From a virus, in the IMG/VR virus record IMGVR_UViG_3300022591_001066, positions 1-23,026 of that record: DNA of 23,026 nucleotides; one strand, given 5' to 3'. How positions within the stretch are numbered: position 1 is the stretch's first letter; each line of letters begins with the position of its first letter. The translations under genes were made by a program, and so were the position numbers. The notes under the pieces are model-generated. The model was not told the origin of the DNA and made no database searches. It saw only the letters and a list, made by a program, of their open reading frames with translations. This document shows positions 13,507 through 21,672 of this stretch, piece by piece.

Positions 13507-15471
13507 ATGTCGGCCGACTTTGACGTCCGGGCTAGATTGACGCTGGACAGCCGAGGCGCCTTTACGGGCGTTTCTCGGCTGTCTGGTGGCCTTGGTGAGA
13601 TGGGCCGGGTCCTCACCAGTAACCAGGGGCTTGTAAGTGGTCTGATGGGGCGTTTGGTGGGCTTGGGGGCGGTGTACTTTGGCTTCAATGCCGGGGTGCG
13701 GGCGATTGAGAAACTGACGACCAGCACGGCCAACTACTACGGGGAACTCGAGGCAACCAAGATTGGTCTGCAGACGGTGTTGAGCGCCGTCACGGGGACA
13801 GGTTGGGAGCATGGCGCGGCTCTCGCGGATGAAGCTTTTGAGAAGATCCGCAAGGCGGCAATCAAAAGTCCCGCGGAAGCGATGGACATGTTCCAGATCT
13901 TCCAAGGGATCGTCGGCCCCATCATGGCGGCTGGCAAGAGCATGCAGTTCGCGCTCGACATGACGAACGACACGACGCTTGCCGCGAGTCAGCTGCACAT
14001 TCCCTACGATGAAGCGTCGCACGCGGTCTCGATGATGTCCCGCGGCGCGGCGGGCATGCACGTCCCGCTTTTCGGCCTTCTGCGGTCAATGAGCCTCATC
14101 AAAGAGGAGGCCAGGGAATTCAACGCTCTGCCGCAAGCGCAGCGCGTCAACAAGCTTGCTGACGCCCTGATGAAGTTCCGCAGCTCGGGGGCCGCGTTCG
14201 AGTCTTCGTGGGTCGGCGTGGCAAGCTCTCTCGCGGATATCTACAAGCAGGCGCGCAATGCGCTTGCGACGCCAATCATGCAGATGTTGGTGCGCCGCTT
14301 GCTGGGCGTGAGCAACAACCTACAAGAGCACCAACGAGCGCTCTTCTCGAGGCTTGCTCACTGGGGGCAGACAGCGGCGATTGTGTTGGAAAAAGTGTGG
14401 GATCGCGGAGCTCTTGTCGCTCAATACGTGATTGACCATTGGGACGGAATCTCTACAGGAATCCAGCGTTCAGTTCACGCTTTGCGTGTGGTCGGCTCGT
14501 TCTTGTACGAGCATCGTCACGCTTTGTTGGAAATCGCGAAGATCTATATTGGTTTGAAGGTTGCGATGGCAGCGATCGGTGCCGTGTTGCTGCCGATCGC
14601 TGCTATGTTGAGGATGGCGTCTTTGGCTAAAGGGTTATTCCTTCCTGGCCTGGCCACCGCAACAACTGCTGCGGCGACTACAGGAGCTGTGGCTGGGGCT
14701 GAAGGAACTGGGGCCTTGGCTGCCGGGGCCGTTGGCGCTGGGGCAGCCACAGAAGGAGCTGTAGCCACAGGTATGGCTGCCGTTGGCGCTGGGGCAGCCG
14801 GGGCAGCGGTTTCGCTGCCACTTGTTGCGACTGCCCTTGTTGCTGTTGCTTCTACAGCAGAGCCAATGATTGACAACTGGCAGACGATGAAGAAAATCGT
14901 CGTTGAAGCCACAATCGGTTTGGTACAAAGCGCAATCGGGTTCGGAATGGAGCTATGGAGGGTTGCTCGGGGACCGCTCTACCTTCTCGGCTCTGTGGTG
15001 CTCACGGTTGGACACATAATAGCCACTGGTTTGGTGACGGGTTTGCGAATGATTTTGACCGTGGGAACCGCGCTTCTTTGTCTCTTTGAGCCGTTGGGTA
15101 AGATTGTCTACGAATGGATTCTTCCAGCGTTTCGAGAGATGGCCAAAGTCATGCTCGACGTGACTGATGCGGTGAACTGGGCGTTCAATCGCATTCGAAC
15201 GCAGGCAGATCTGTTGAAGCACATGGACGATCGAGATTGGGGACTCAAGGACACTCTGGATACTGCAGGCAAATGGGTGCAAACCAAAGTTCCTCTTCCG
15301 AAGCAGCATCTCAATGTTCACAACGATTTCCGTGGTTCGAATATCAAGATCGACCAGAAATTCGAAGGTGACCAAGATCCCGATCGGGTCGTGGTAGCGA
15401 TGATGAAGGATCTGACGCGTCAGGCGGAGATGAGGCTTTCGTCGGGCTACGCCGGGGCATTCACGAGGTAA
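13507..15471 (+). CDS. Tail tape measure protein
   Basis: This 654-residue protein follows the frameshifted chaperone, as tape measures do. The N-terminal 330 residues are helical (SADFDVRARLTLDSRGAFTG, then long amphipathic stretches). Hydrophobic segments lie at about 343-375, 430-450 and 489-540 and may interact with the host membrane during DNA entry. Between them is an Ala/Gly-rich low-complexity block, about 380-440. The C-terminus is charged and likely contacts the baseplate hub. With the usual rule of roughly 1.5 angstrom per residue, it would set a tail of about 100 nm. I see no lysozyme or peptidase motif inside it. Confidence 0.85.
   Translation: MSADFDVRARLTLDSRGAFTGVSRLSGGLGEMGRVLTSNQGLVSGLMGRLVGLGAVYFGFNAGVRAIEKLTTSTANYYGELEATKIGLQTVLSAVTGTGWEHGAALADEAFEKIRKAAIKSPAEAMDMFQIFQGIVGPIMAAGKSMQFALDMTNDTTLAASQLHIPYDEASHAVSMMSRGAAGMHVPLFGLLRSMSLIKEEAREFNALPQAQRVNKLADALMKFRSSGAAFESSWVGVASSLADIYKQARNALATPIMQMLVRRLLGVSNNLQEHQRALFSRLAHWGQTAAIVLEKVWDRGALVAQYVIDHWDGISTGIQRSVHALRVVGSFLYEHRHALLEIAKIYIGLKVAMAAIGAVLLPIAAMLRMASLAKGLFLPGLATATTAAATTGAVAGAEGTGALAAGAVGAGAATEGAVATGMAAVGAGAAGAAVSLPLVATALVAVASTAEPMIDNWQTMKKIVVEATIGLVQSAIGFGMELWRVARGPLYLLGSVVLTVGHIIATGLVTGLRMILTVGTALLCLFEPLGKIVYEWILPAFREMAKVMLDVTDAVNWAFNRIRTQADLLKHMDDRDWGLKDTLDTAGKWVQTKVPLPKQHLNVHNDFRGSNIKIDQKFEGDQDPDRVVVAMMKDLTRQAEMRLSSGYAGAFTR
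14728..14799 (+). repeat. 21-nt direct repeat in the Ala/Gly-rich tape measure segment
   Basis: A 21-nt sequence at 14728-14748, encoding AVGAGAA, recurs exactly at 14779-14799, 51 nt later and in frame. It may be a trace of slippage or unequal exchange that changed tape measure length by whole codons. Confidence 0.75.
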
Positions 15472-15473
15472 CC

Positions 15474-16754
15474 ATGGGAATTGGGCTAGATGGGTTCACG
15501 TCCGCGGTCAACGTAGCGCTAGACAAACTCAGGTTGCTCGATGGCCCTGGAGGCGCCCCGATCCCTGGAACCTCGATGATGATCGAGGAGACCCACGGCG
15601 GACACAAGATCGTGCTTCGCGATCGGTCGATGCCATTTCAAGGTGTCGAGTTTGGAGTGGAGGCACGGACCAAGAAGACGATCTACCCGGGAAATCCCGC
15701 GGCATCGATTCAGGTGCTTGGGTTCGACAATCTAGATCTTCCTCTCGAAGGCGAGTGGAACTACCGTTTTTTGAAGCACTCCGTCACAGTGGACGGTGAC
15801 CCAGACCAGATCAAGACTCCGGCTCAGCTTGTCGCTCTGTTCGATCGAATGTGCCGTGCGGGGCGACAGTTGCGCGTCCAGTGGATGAACGCCGTTCGTA
15901 TTGGGGTGCTCAAGGAGTTCATTCCGAAGTGGGACCGGGCCAACGATGTCAAATGGACGATGAAGTTCGAATGGTCCGTGGCAGACGACGAGACTCCTCC
16001 GTCCCCGCCGATTGCAGTGCCAGGTTTTGGCCTTTCGGACTTCATGAAAGCGTTGAACTTCCTTGAGGACTGCTTGGCGATCGGTCCCGATCTGATGCGT
16101 TCGTTCTCGGCCGCAATCGTGAGCAATATCAAGGAAATCCGCGGGAAGATCTCGAAGGTGATTCAAGCCTTCGGGGCTATTGAAGCGCTGGTGAATCTTC
16201 CAGCAACCATCCTGGGCGCAATCGATGCGGCAATCTCGTCAATCGCCGACGAGTGCAGTGAGATGATCCGACGGTGTTCGGGGCCGCGCCTCTCGTCGCG
16301 TAGCGCCTCAATCGTGGCCATTGCCGCTCTGCCGCTGAGCGCCAACCCTTCGATGCCGGGAGGGAACGGCGGAAAGGGCGCGGTTCAGTCGTCAGCCACG
16401 CAACAGACCACCATCGAGTCATGGTCGCGAACAGTGGCGCGGGCAGCAAGCGATCTGCGCCACCAGGCCATCATGATTGGAGTGCAGCTGCGGGCGCAGG
16501 CGTACCACGAGGCGACCCGCCAAGCCACGTCTCGCGAGGGAGAGACGCTCTGGTCGATTGCGGCTCGTGAGTACGGTTCAAGCGACTACGCGAGCTACCT
16601 GGCGCAAGCCAATGGTTTGCAGGGCGCCATGATTCAGGCTGGCACCACGCTGAAGCTGCCGCCGCGTCCCTATGGCGCTGCCATTGACGTGGAACTCACC
16701 GCCACGGAGCCCCCGGTCATCACCCTGACGAACCCCGGAGCGTGTCAGGTCTAG
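15474..16754 (+). CDS. LysM-containing tail/baseplate protein (XkdP/gp53-like)
   Basis: The protein has 426 residues and starts 2 nt after the tape measure stop. Residues about 352-399 form a LysM domain (SREGETLWSIAAREYG and later QAGTTLKLPPRP). The N-terminal half is beta-rich, with QGVEFGVEARTKKTIYPG and a run RIGVLKEFIPKWDRANDVKW then FEWSVAD. I associate this with tail proteins encoded between tape measure and hub in PBSX/Mu-type tails. The middle is helical and Ser/Ala-rich. A LysM may bind peptidoglycan or, as in several baseplates, serve as a structural module near the hub. Gene position strongly supports a baseplate or tail-tip role. Confidence 0.72.
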   Translation: MGIGLDGFTSAVNVALDKLRLLDGPGGAPIPGTSMMIEETHGGHKIVLRDRSMPFQGVEFGVEARTKKTIYPGNPAASIQVLGFDNLDLPLEGEWNYRFLKHSVTVDGDPDQIKTPAQLVALFDRMCRAGRQLRVQWMNAVRIGVLKEFIPKWDRANDVKWTMKFEWSVADDETPPSPPIAVPGFGLSDFMKALNFLEDCLAIGPDLMRSFSAAIVSNIKEIRGKISKVIQAFGAIEALVNLPATILGAIDAAISSIADECSEMIRRCSGPRLSSRSASIVAIAALPLSANPSMPGGNGGKGAVQSSATQQTTIESWSRTVARAASDLRHQAIMIGVQLRAQAYHEATRQATSREGETLWSIAAREYGSSDYASYLAQANGLQGAMIQAGTTLKLPPRPYGAAIDVELTATEPPVITLTNPGACQV

Positions 16755-16757
16755 CCA

Positions 16758-18635
16758 ATGGCCATCTTCCGCCCCACTTGCCGTGTTCGTTTGCAGCTCT
16801 CTCTCGATGAAGGAGCCGAGCATCTTGCCCCGGCGCCAGAGCCACCCAAGACTTGGTTGAAGGCAGCAAGCGGCTCTGCGGCAAGCGTCAGCGCGGCGAT
16901 GGACAAGAACTACGCGTCGCGGCAGAGTCTCTGCCAGCTGTCTGGAACCATGGCAGCACCAGACTTCGCCAAGGCCAAGGCGGTTCTCGATCAGGAGCGC
17001 TATCAACTGGAAGTCATGGGCGCTGGCGGTACGCAGCAATACCCGTCAAGCGTGGATCCAAACCAAGGGGAAAGGGGGCGCTCAGTCATTTTCAACGCTG
17101 TTCCGGAAAACGCCACGATTGTGCGGGCGCCAACGAAGGACGCTGACACGGCGCAGGTCACGTTCGACTTCAAGATGTTTCCCATCGATCCGCGATGCGT
17201 GCGCGCGGCACTCGTCATCATCGATCTGGGCGCACAAGATGCCGACTCGTACGTCGCGGGGATGTTGCACGGGGCGCAGCATTTCGACGGTACTTCGATG
17301 GCCTTGATCGGGCACGATGATCGGCAAGAACTTCGTGTGTACTCAACCACGAGATTCATCGGCTTTGTGAGCCACTGGAAGGTATCCTACGACGAGTCAG
17401 GTGACACTGTGCAACTGGATTGTGTGGACGTGTCGTGTGTGATGCGCACGCAGCAGTTGCGAGAAAAGCGGATCGATTTCGCGAAGCCGGTAGACGAGGG
17501 GGTACAAGACCTGATCGACTCGTTCGTCACCAGCAACGGGATCAAGGTGATTCTTGGGACGCCGTTGGATCCAAGTGACCTGACGAAAGTGCAGAAGCCC
17601 GACGGCAAGTTCATTCCAGCTGATGTGATGCCCAAGGAATTGCAGCCAGTTCGCGGCACGGGAAGGCGGGGAGCAAAGGGCAAGAAACCAGCGAAGCCGC
17701 CAACTGTTACTGGCAACGGCGAGATCACAGCTACGCAGAAGAGCGAAAAGCAAACCGTGTGGGACCACATCAATGACGTGGTTCTTCGCCTTGGGCTTGT
17801 TCCGGTGATGCGGGGTTTCACGCTCTACTTGTTGGAACCGCGTCTCTTGTTCAAGAACCTAGCGAACGCCAAGCAAATGGTGGTCGGCAAGAACGTGAAG
17901 CGCCTTGAGATGACTCGCAAAATGGAGGGCATCACCACCGACACGATCGAGATCCGGTGTGCGGATCGCTCAATTGGGCGAGTACGATGGGCGCGCTATC
18001 CAGTGCTCAATGGCGAGCCAAAAAGCGGGATCTTGGGAATGCCTGGCAGCCCGCAGCCTGTGTTCTCCCGAGCCTCTGGTCTGACGCCGAACGGTGTTGC
18101 GCACGAACATATTCGAGTGATGACAGTGCGAGGAGTAGCCGAGCTGGCTACTCTCGAGAAGATTGCCGAATCGACGTTTCACGAAATCGGCAGACAAGAG
18201 ATTCAGGGGCAGTTTTCCACCGACGAAATCGACTCTTGGGGGTCCAAGACGGATGCTGATCTGCTCGATTTGTGGCCTGGGGATCCGGTGGCATTGCTGA
18301 TCTCCAGCCAGTCGCCGAAACCAGAGACCGACGGATCAACAACGTTCCAGGCGTTGCAGTCACTTTCGAAGGAAGCTCGTCAGAAATACCTGGAAAGCCT
18401 GCAGATTTCCCCGGAAAACTCCAAGCGGTTGGCTGAAGCGCAAGAGAAGGCGTGGATGACATCGACATTCCGGGCGAGCTACATCACCATTCGATGGTCA
18501 GCGGAGGAAGGGGTGGCGATCGAGGGTGACTATTACAACTTCATCGTCTTGCGAGAAGACCCCAACGGGCAGATTGAGGTTAGGGGCGCCCGTCCAACCA
18601 AGTTGAGCGAAGCGCTGAATCAGGTGCTCAAATGA
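16758..18635 (+). CDS. Baseplate hub protein (XkdQ/gpD/gp27-like)
   Basis: The protein has 625 residues, starts 3 nt after the LysM gene and overlaps the spike gene by ATGA. Residues about 120-230 contain hub-type strands, including AQVTFDFKMFPIDPR and RFIGFVSHWKVSYDESGD then TVQLDCVDVS, the part that describes a tube-like ring. Residues about 300-320 are a basic, Pro-rich linker. A later helix with AELATLEKIAESTFHEIG is typical of the second hub domain. The C-terminal 100 residues contain ISSQSPKPETDG and a beta domain. Hubs of this type form a trimer that joins the tail tube to the spike. At 625 residues it is larger than compact hubs. Confidence 0.7.
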   Translation: MAIFRPTCRVRLQLSLDEGAEHLAPAPEPPKTWLKAASGSAASVSAAMDKNYASRQSLCQLSGTMAAPDFAKAKAVLDQERYQLEVMGAGGTQQYPSSVDPNQGERGRSVIFNAVPENATIVRAPTKDADTAQVTFDFKMFPIDPRCVRAALVIIDLGAQDADSYVAGMLHGAQHFDGTSMALIGHDDRQELRVYSTTRFIGFVSHWKVSYDESGDTVQLDCVDVSCVMRTQQLREKRIDFAKPVDEGVQDLIDSFVTSNGIKVILGTPLDPSDLTKVQKPDGKFIPADVMPKELQPVRGTGRRGAKGKKPAKPPTVTGNGEITATQKSEKQTVWDHINDVVLRLGLVPVMRGFTLYLLEPRLLFKNLANAKQMVVGKNVKRLEMTRKMEGITTDTIEIRCADRSIGRVRWARYPVLNGEPKSGILGMPGSPQPVFSRASGLTPNGVAHEHIRVMTVRGVAELATLEKIAESTFHEIGRQEIQGQFSTDEIDSWGSKTDADLLDLWPGDPVALLISSQSPKPETDGSTTFQALQSLSKEARQKYLESLQISPENSKRLAEAQEKAWMTSTFRASYITIRWSAEEGVAIEGDYYNFIVLREDPNGQIEVRGARPTKLSEALNQVLK

Positions 18636-19405
18636 GGAAAAGACGCAGACCGGCAACATCTGGCGGACGGGTCGACGTGGAGCGCATTGCAGAAGCCGTC
18701 TCGCGGCCAGGCATCGACCCCCGGGCTTGGGTGTCGATGGCGAGAACGTCGGATGACCTCTCGTCGACCGACTACGATCCGGACTACGGCTGGCGGCTGG
18801 ATGCCATCACCTACGCCGGAGCATTTCACGGCAACACGGTTTGCTGCCGCCAGATGGCGCAGGGGCCCGGGATGGACGGCTACGGCGATTATCATCCCCC
18901 GGGGGCGGACGAGGAAATTGTGGTGTTGTTTCCGGGTGGCGATCCCGATGAAGATCCGATTGCCATTGGTGTCGTGAGCAACCGCAGTGGCGGTGGCCCA
19001 CCGAAGACGGTTGCTGGTCGCACCATTGCGGTGAGCGATTCCGGCGAAACCAGTCCCGGGGGTCCGGTCGATCCAAGCGACTGCTCATTCCTCAAGAGCC
19101 CCTACTCGCGAGTGGTCGAATACGAGGGCGAATACCACTTGAAAGCCAAGTGGGTGACGTTTGAGGCGTCGAGCCCAATGGCTGGGATCAAACTCGGAAG
19201 CCAAACTGCCAAGCACCCGGTGCCGCGCGGTGACAACTTGGTGCTGTTGTTGACATCGTTGCTTACGACTCTCGGAACCTTGCTTACGGCGCAGAGCGGA
19301 AAGGTGCCGCTGCTGGCGGATCCTAATGGCGCAGCAGCTACGTCTTTGACGAAGCTCGCGAAAGATCTGACAGATTTGGTATCCTTGGGCGTAGTTGTCG
19401 ACTGA
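18632..19405 (+). CDS. Baseplate spike protein with OB-fold (gpV/gp5-like)
   Basis: The protein has 257 residues. Residues about 88-118 (PPGADEEIVVLFPGGDPD then PIAIGVVSNR) match the OB-fold of P2 gpV and T4 gp5, the part that docks the spike to the hub. A short strand-rich stretch follows (YEGEYHLKAKWVTFEAS), compatible with a small beta-helix. A hydrophobic segment about 199-220 (NLVLLLTSLLTTLGTLLTA) is near the C-terminus. The N-terminal 35 residues are basic and probably flexible. There is no T4-gp5-like lysozyme domain, so wall digestion must come from elsewhere if needed. It overlaps the hub gene, in keeping with a stable complex. Confidence 0.72.
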   Translation: MRKRRRPATSGGRVDVERIAEAVSRPGIDPRAWVSMARTSDDLSSTDYDPDYGWRLDAITYAGAFHGNTVCCRQMAQGPGMDGYGDYHPPGADEEIVVLFPGGDPDEDPIAIGVVSNRSGGGPPKTVAGRTIAVSDSGETSPGGPVDPSDCSFLKSPYSRVVEYEGEYHLKAKWVTFEASSPMAGIKLGSQTAKHPVPRGDNLVLLLTSLLTTLGTLLTAQSGKVPLLADPNGAAATSLTKLAKDLTDLVSLGVVVD

Positions 19406-19423
19406 ACGACTGGCGCGTATGCT
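19395..19423 (+). promoter_or_regulatory. Promoter-like site for a leaderless start at ATG 19430
   Basis: TTGTCG (19395-19400) and TATGCT (19418-19423) are 17 nt apart, and exactly 6 nt (GGCGCC) separate the -10 box from ATG. No Shine-Dalgarno is present. TGGCGC at 19411-19416 and GCGCCA at 19425-19430 form an inverted repeat around the -10 box that could be an operator. Confidence 0.45.
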
Positions 19424-19429
19424 GGCGCC

Positions 19430-20128
19430 ATGCAGTCGAACGCAGCAAGACGTGCTGACGCCCTCCTGAAGTACAATGGGGTCCCCCGGGAAGGGGTAGC
19501 CTCCAATTTCTCGCCGACTCCACTGACCGCCTGGAAGCTGGCACTTCACTCGGGTTGGCCTGGGCGCACGGGAACTCAGAGCACCAACGAATGCTCGGCG
19601 GTCAACTACTTTCGGGTAGCTGTCCCTCGGAGCGACGGTGGATTTACCGTGGCGGAAGACGGCTCGGTCTCCTTGGCTGTCGTCCGAACGTTTCTGCAAC
19701 TGATTCAGGTTTCGACTCCAGAAAGACTCGATTTCTTCTCGATTGGTGAGCAACAAACCGGTGCTGGGATCATCGAGCAAATGGGGGTGATTGCGAAGTT
19801 TGGAACGGTCTTGATCCCGTTCTCGGCCAGCCCAACAGGCAATCTAGTCACGGCTCTTGGGCATCGCGCGGTTGCCGGCGATCGAGTGGCGCTTCTCCCT
19901 TTGAGCGGCCTCTCGCTTCCCGGTGGAGTGACGGAAGGCGGCGTCTACTTCGTTCGCGACGCTTCTCTCACTGCTGACACGATGACGGTCTCTGCGACCC
20001 CTGGTGGCGCGGCGGTGGTCATCTCGAGTTTCGGCGAGGGACAATTGGCTGTTTTGGGCGGACCGCTCATCGAGGGCTCCTACCAAGACGTCGAGCTTCA
20101 AACGACAACTGCTCTCCTGGTGGACTGA
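19430..20128 (+). CDS. Tail fibre-like or baseplate-associated beta protein
   Basis: The protein has 232 residues. Residues about 30-75 (LTAWKLALHSGWPGRTGTQS followed by CSAVNYFRVAVPRSDGGF) resemble the start of a common phage family in which a short strand L-A-L-H is followed by an E-x-x-x-x-x-Y-x-R-V motif, found in tail-fibre and tropism-type proteins. The rest is beta-rich with GDRVALLPLSGLSLPGGVTE and VYFVRDASLTADTMTVS, a likely jelly-roll or carbohydrate-binding shape. It ends overlapping the next ATG (TGATG). It may decorate the baseplate. No catalytic motif is visible. Confidence 0.5.
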   Translation: MQSNAARRADALLKYNGVPREGVASNFSPTPLTAWKLALHSGWPGRTGTQSTNECSAVNYFRVAVPRSDGGFTVAEDGSVSLAVVRTFLQLIQVSTPERLDFFSIGEQQTGAGIIEQMGVIAKFGTVLIPFSASPTGNLVTALGHRAVAGDRVALLPLSGLSLPGGVTEGGVYFVRDASLTADTMTVSATPGGAAVVISSFGEGQLAVLGGPLIEGSYQDVELQTTTALLVD

Positions 20129-20322
20129 TGGCACAGGTAACGGGGATTGCTACGGAACGAACCACCCTACTCGGAAGGGTGACTTCCGTTTTTCGAGCGG
20201 TCGTGGCAGCTGTCGGCAACCAACGGTCTTCGGCCGTTCAGCGCCAGACACACGTTCCGGGTCGGATTGAGCTTCTTGACGATCCGATGTTTCAGATTGA
20301 AATCACTGACGAAACGGCTTGA
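20128..20322 (+). CDS. Small protein of the baseplate region, unknown function
   Basis: The protein has 64 residues and its ATG overlaps the previous TGA by one base, so translation is probably coupled. It has a hydrophobic-amphipathic segment (LLGRVTSVFRAVVAAVG) in the first half and an acidic C-terminal end (ELLDDPMFQIEITDETA). There is no clear transmembrane helix because arginines interrupt it. It is not recognised. Tight packing argues that it is a real gene. Confidence 0.5.
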   Translation: MAQVTGIATERTTLLGRVTSVFRAVVAAVGNQRSSAVQRQTHVPGRIELLDDPMFQIEITDETA

Positions 20323-20324
20323 AA

Positions 20325-20675
20325 ATGGGACCGACTTACATCAACGCGGTATTTCGTCGCAGGATCCGGGTGACGGACGCGGCCACGGGTGACGTCTTCG
20401 CCCCAGACGTCCTTGTTGCGAGCTTTGTCTGGCCTGATGGTAGCGAAGTGATCGCGACCCTCGGGGGCTCTGGTGAATACGACGGCTACCTGCAGACGGT
20501 AGAACCTGGGGTGTACCGCTTCGAGTGCCCATCGGGCGCCGATGAAGGAAAGGCGCATTTTGCCGTGAAGGTCACTCATGCTGTTGGGGGCACCAACCAT
20601 TTGAGTGAGATTCACGCAGAGGTGTGGATCCGAGAAATTCCCAACGCGTTCGCGAACCGAGAACCAACTCGCTAG
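20325..20675 (+). CDS. Small beta-sandwich-like protein, unknown function
   Basis: The protein has 116 residues from ATG 20325. A TTG at 20319 would add two residues and overlap the previous stop, so the start is uncertain. The sequence looks all-beta: TYINAVFRRRIRVTD, FAPDVLVASFVWPDGSEVIA, YDGYLQTVEPGVYRFECP, HFAVKVTHAV. It recalls Ig-like or beta-sandwich decorations, and the pattern GVYRFECPSG resembles the G-V-W-K-F-T-P-T-G part of the next gene. The two may share a domain that builds the baseplate rim or a fibre shaft. The function is not known. Confidence 0.5.
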   Translation: MGPTYINAVFRRRIRVTDAATGDVFAPDVLVASFVWPDGSEVIATLGGSGEYDGYLQTVEPGVYRFECPSGADEGKAHFAVKVTHAVGGTNHLSEIHAEVWIREIPNAFANREPTR

Positions 20676-20682
20676 GTGAAGC

Positions 20683-21666
20683 ATGTTCAAGATTGATCAG
20701 GACGGAAGACCAGCGGGCCAGATCAACCGATCGCGAACCGACGGCAGTCTTACGGGCACCGTAACTCTGACCTACGTTGGGATCGGGACATTCCGTCCGA
20801 GATTTCTCTGGGTGCCCTTGGGCGACACGGGCGGCATCAACACGCTTCACGAGGACAGTCCTGGAGTTTGGAAGTTCACTCCGACGGGCTACAAGCCTGG
20901 AACCTATCGGATCGAGGGAATCGAGAACGAGGGGAAACCGTCAGAGAAGCGCTTGGTGCGGTTGTTCCGAATTCGCACCGCCAATGGGCTCATCATCCCG
21001 GCGTACGGCGAGCGAGCCAACCTTCTGGCCAACATCCAGAACGCGACACAGACCCAGATCGATGAGAGTGAGGACAATGCGCTCGATTATCTCGATCCAG
21101 CGTTGAATCAGATCCCTTGGGCTGGGTGGCTCAAGGGATACCTGGAAAATCTCAAGGTCTTGGATGCAGCGCTGAACCAGCCACTCAAGATCTACGTCGG
21201 GGCCTCGTATTTTGGAATTATTGCAAACTGGAAATTGACTGGTTTGGTGAGCTCACCGGTCTTGAGTTTGTCTCAATCGGGAAGCACAACCAATTTTCCA
21301 GTGGTGTGCGAGATCAATGCACTGATTCCTGCGCAAGCGAAAACCATCACGGAAATCGGTCTGATTTACAACGGATCTAGCGGTCATGTTGCGTTACCGG
21401 CAACGATGCCCAGCTTCAAACTGCAATCGGTTGCGGCTGCATCAGTTTCTGTGGCCCCGGATCCGGTTGACTTGATTTCGGTGGTAGATGCCAGTGGAAC
21501 TGTTCCGGTATTTCAGAATGCGCATCAAATTCTCGGGACGGCTTCACCCGGAATAGCGATTGATATGACGTCTTACCGGTATTTTTTGAGAATAGAAGGG
21601 GAATCTGGGACTAACTCAATAGTGGATTGCCAGATTCCAAAAATCTGGTTCAAGATCTCATTGTGA
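20683..21666 (+). CDS. Tail fibre/baseplate adaptor-like protein
   Basis: The protein has 327 residues. Residues about 1-100 form a beta domain (SLTGTVTLTYVGIGTFRPRF and PGVWKFTPTGYKPGTYRIEG). Residues about 105-165 are helical: GERANLLANIQNATQTQIDE, SEDNALDYLDPALNQIPW and WLKGYLENLKVLDAAL. This is a pattern seen in phage fibre adaptors that present a helix bundle next to the baseplate. The C-terminal 150 residues are Ser/Thr-rich strands (SSPVLSLSQSGSTTNFPVVC) and could be a receptor-binding head. It starts 7 nt after the previous stop. The next gene has a GAGGAA ribosome binding site. Confidence 0.48.
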   Translation: MFKIDQDGRPAGQINRSRTDGSLTGTVTLTYVGIGTFRPRFLWVPLGDTGGINTLHEDSPGVWKFTPTGYKPGTYRIEGIENEGKPSEKRLVRLFRIRTANGLIIPAYGERANLLANIQNATQTQIDESEDNALDYLDPALNQIPWAGWLKGYLENLKVLDAALNQPLKIYVGASYFGIIANWKLTGLVSSPVLSLSQSGSTTNFPVVCEINALIPAQAKTITEIGLIYNGSSGHVALPATMPSFKLQSVAAASVSVAPDPVDLISVVDASGTVPVFQNAHQILGTASPGIAIDMTSYRYFLRIEGESGTNSIVDCQIPKIWFKISL

Positions 21667-21672
21667 GGAAGT

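Noticed and set aside
18632-19405. Lysozyme domain in the spike, as in T4 gp5
   Set aside because: The protein is only 257 residues and no Glu-Asp-Thr-type lysozyme motif is seen; only the OB-fold and a short tail are supported.
20319-20675. TTG 20319 as start of the 116-residue protein
   Set aside because: It overlaps the previous stop and is possible, but ATG 20325 is only six bases away and is the stronger initiation codon, so it was preferred.
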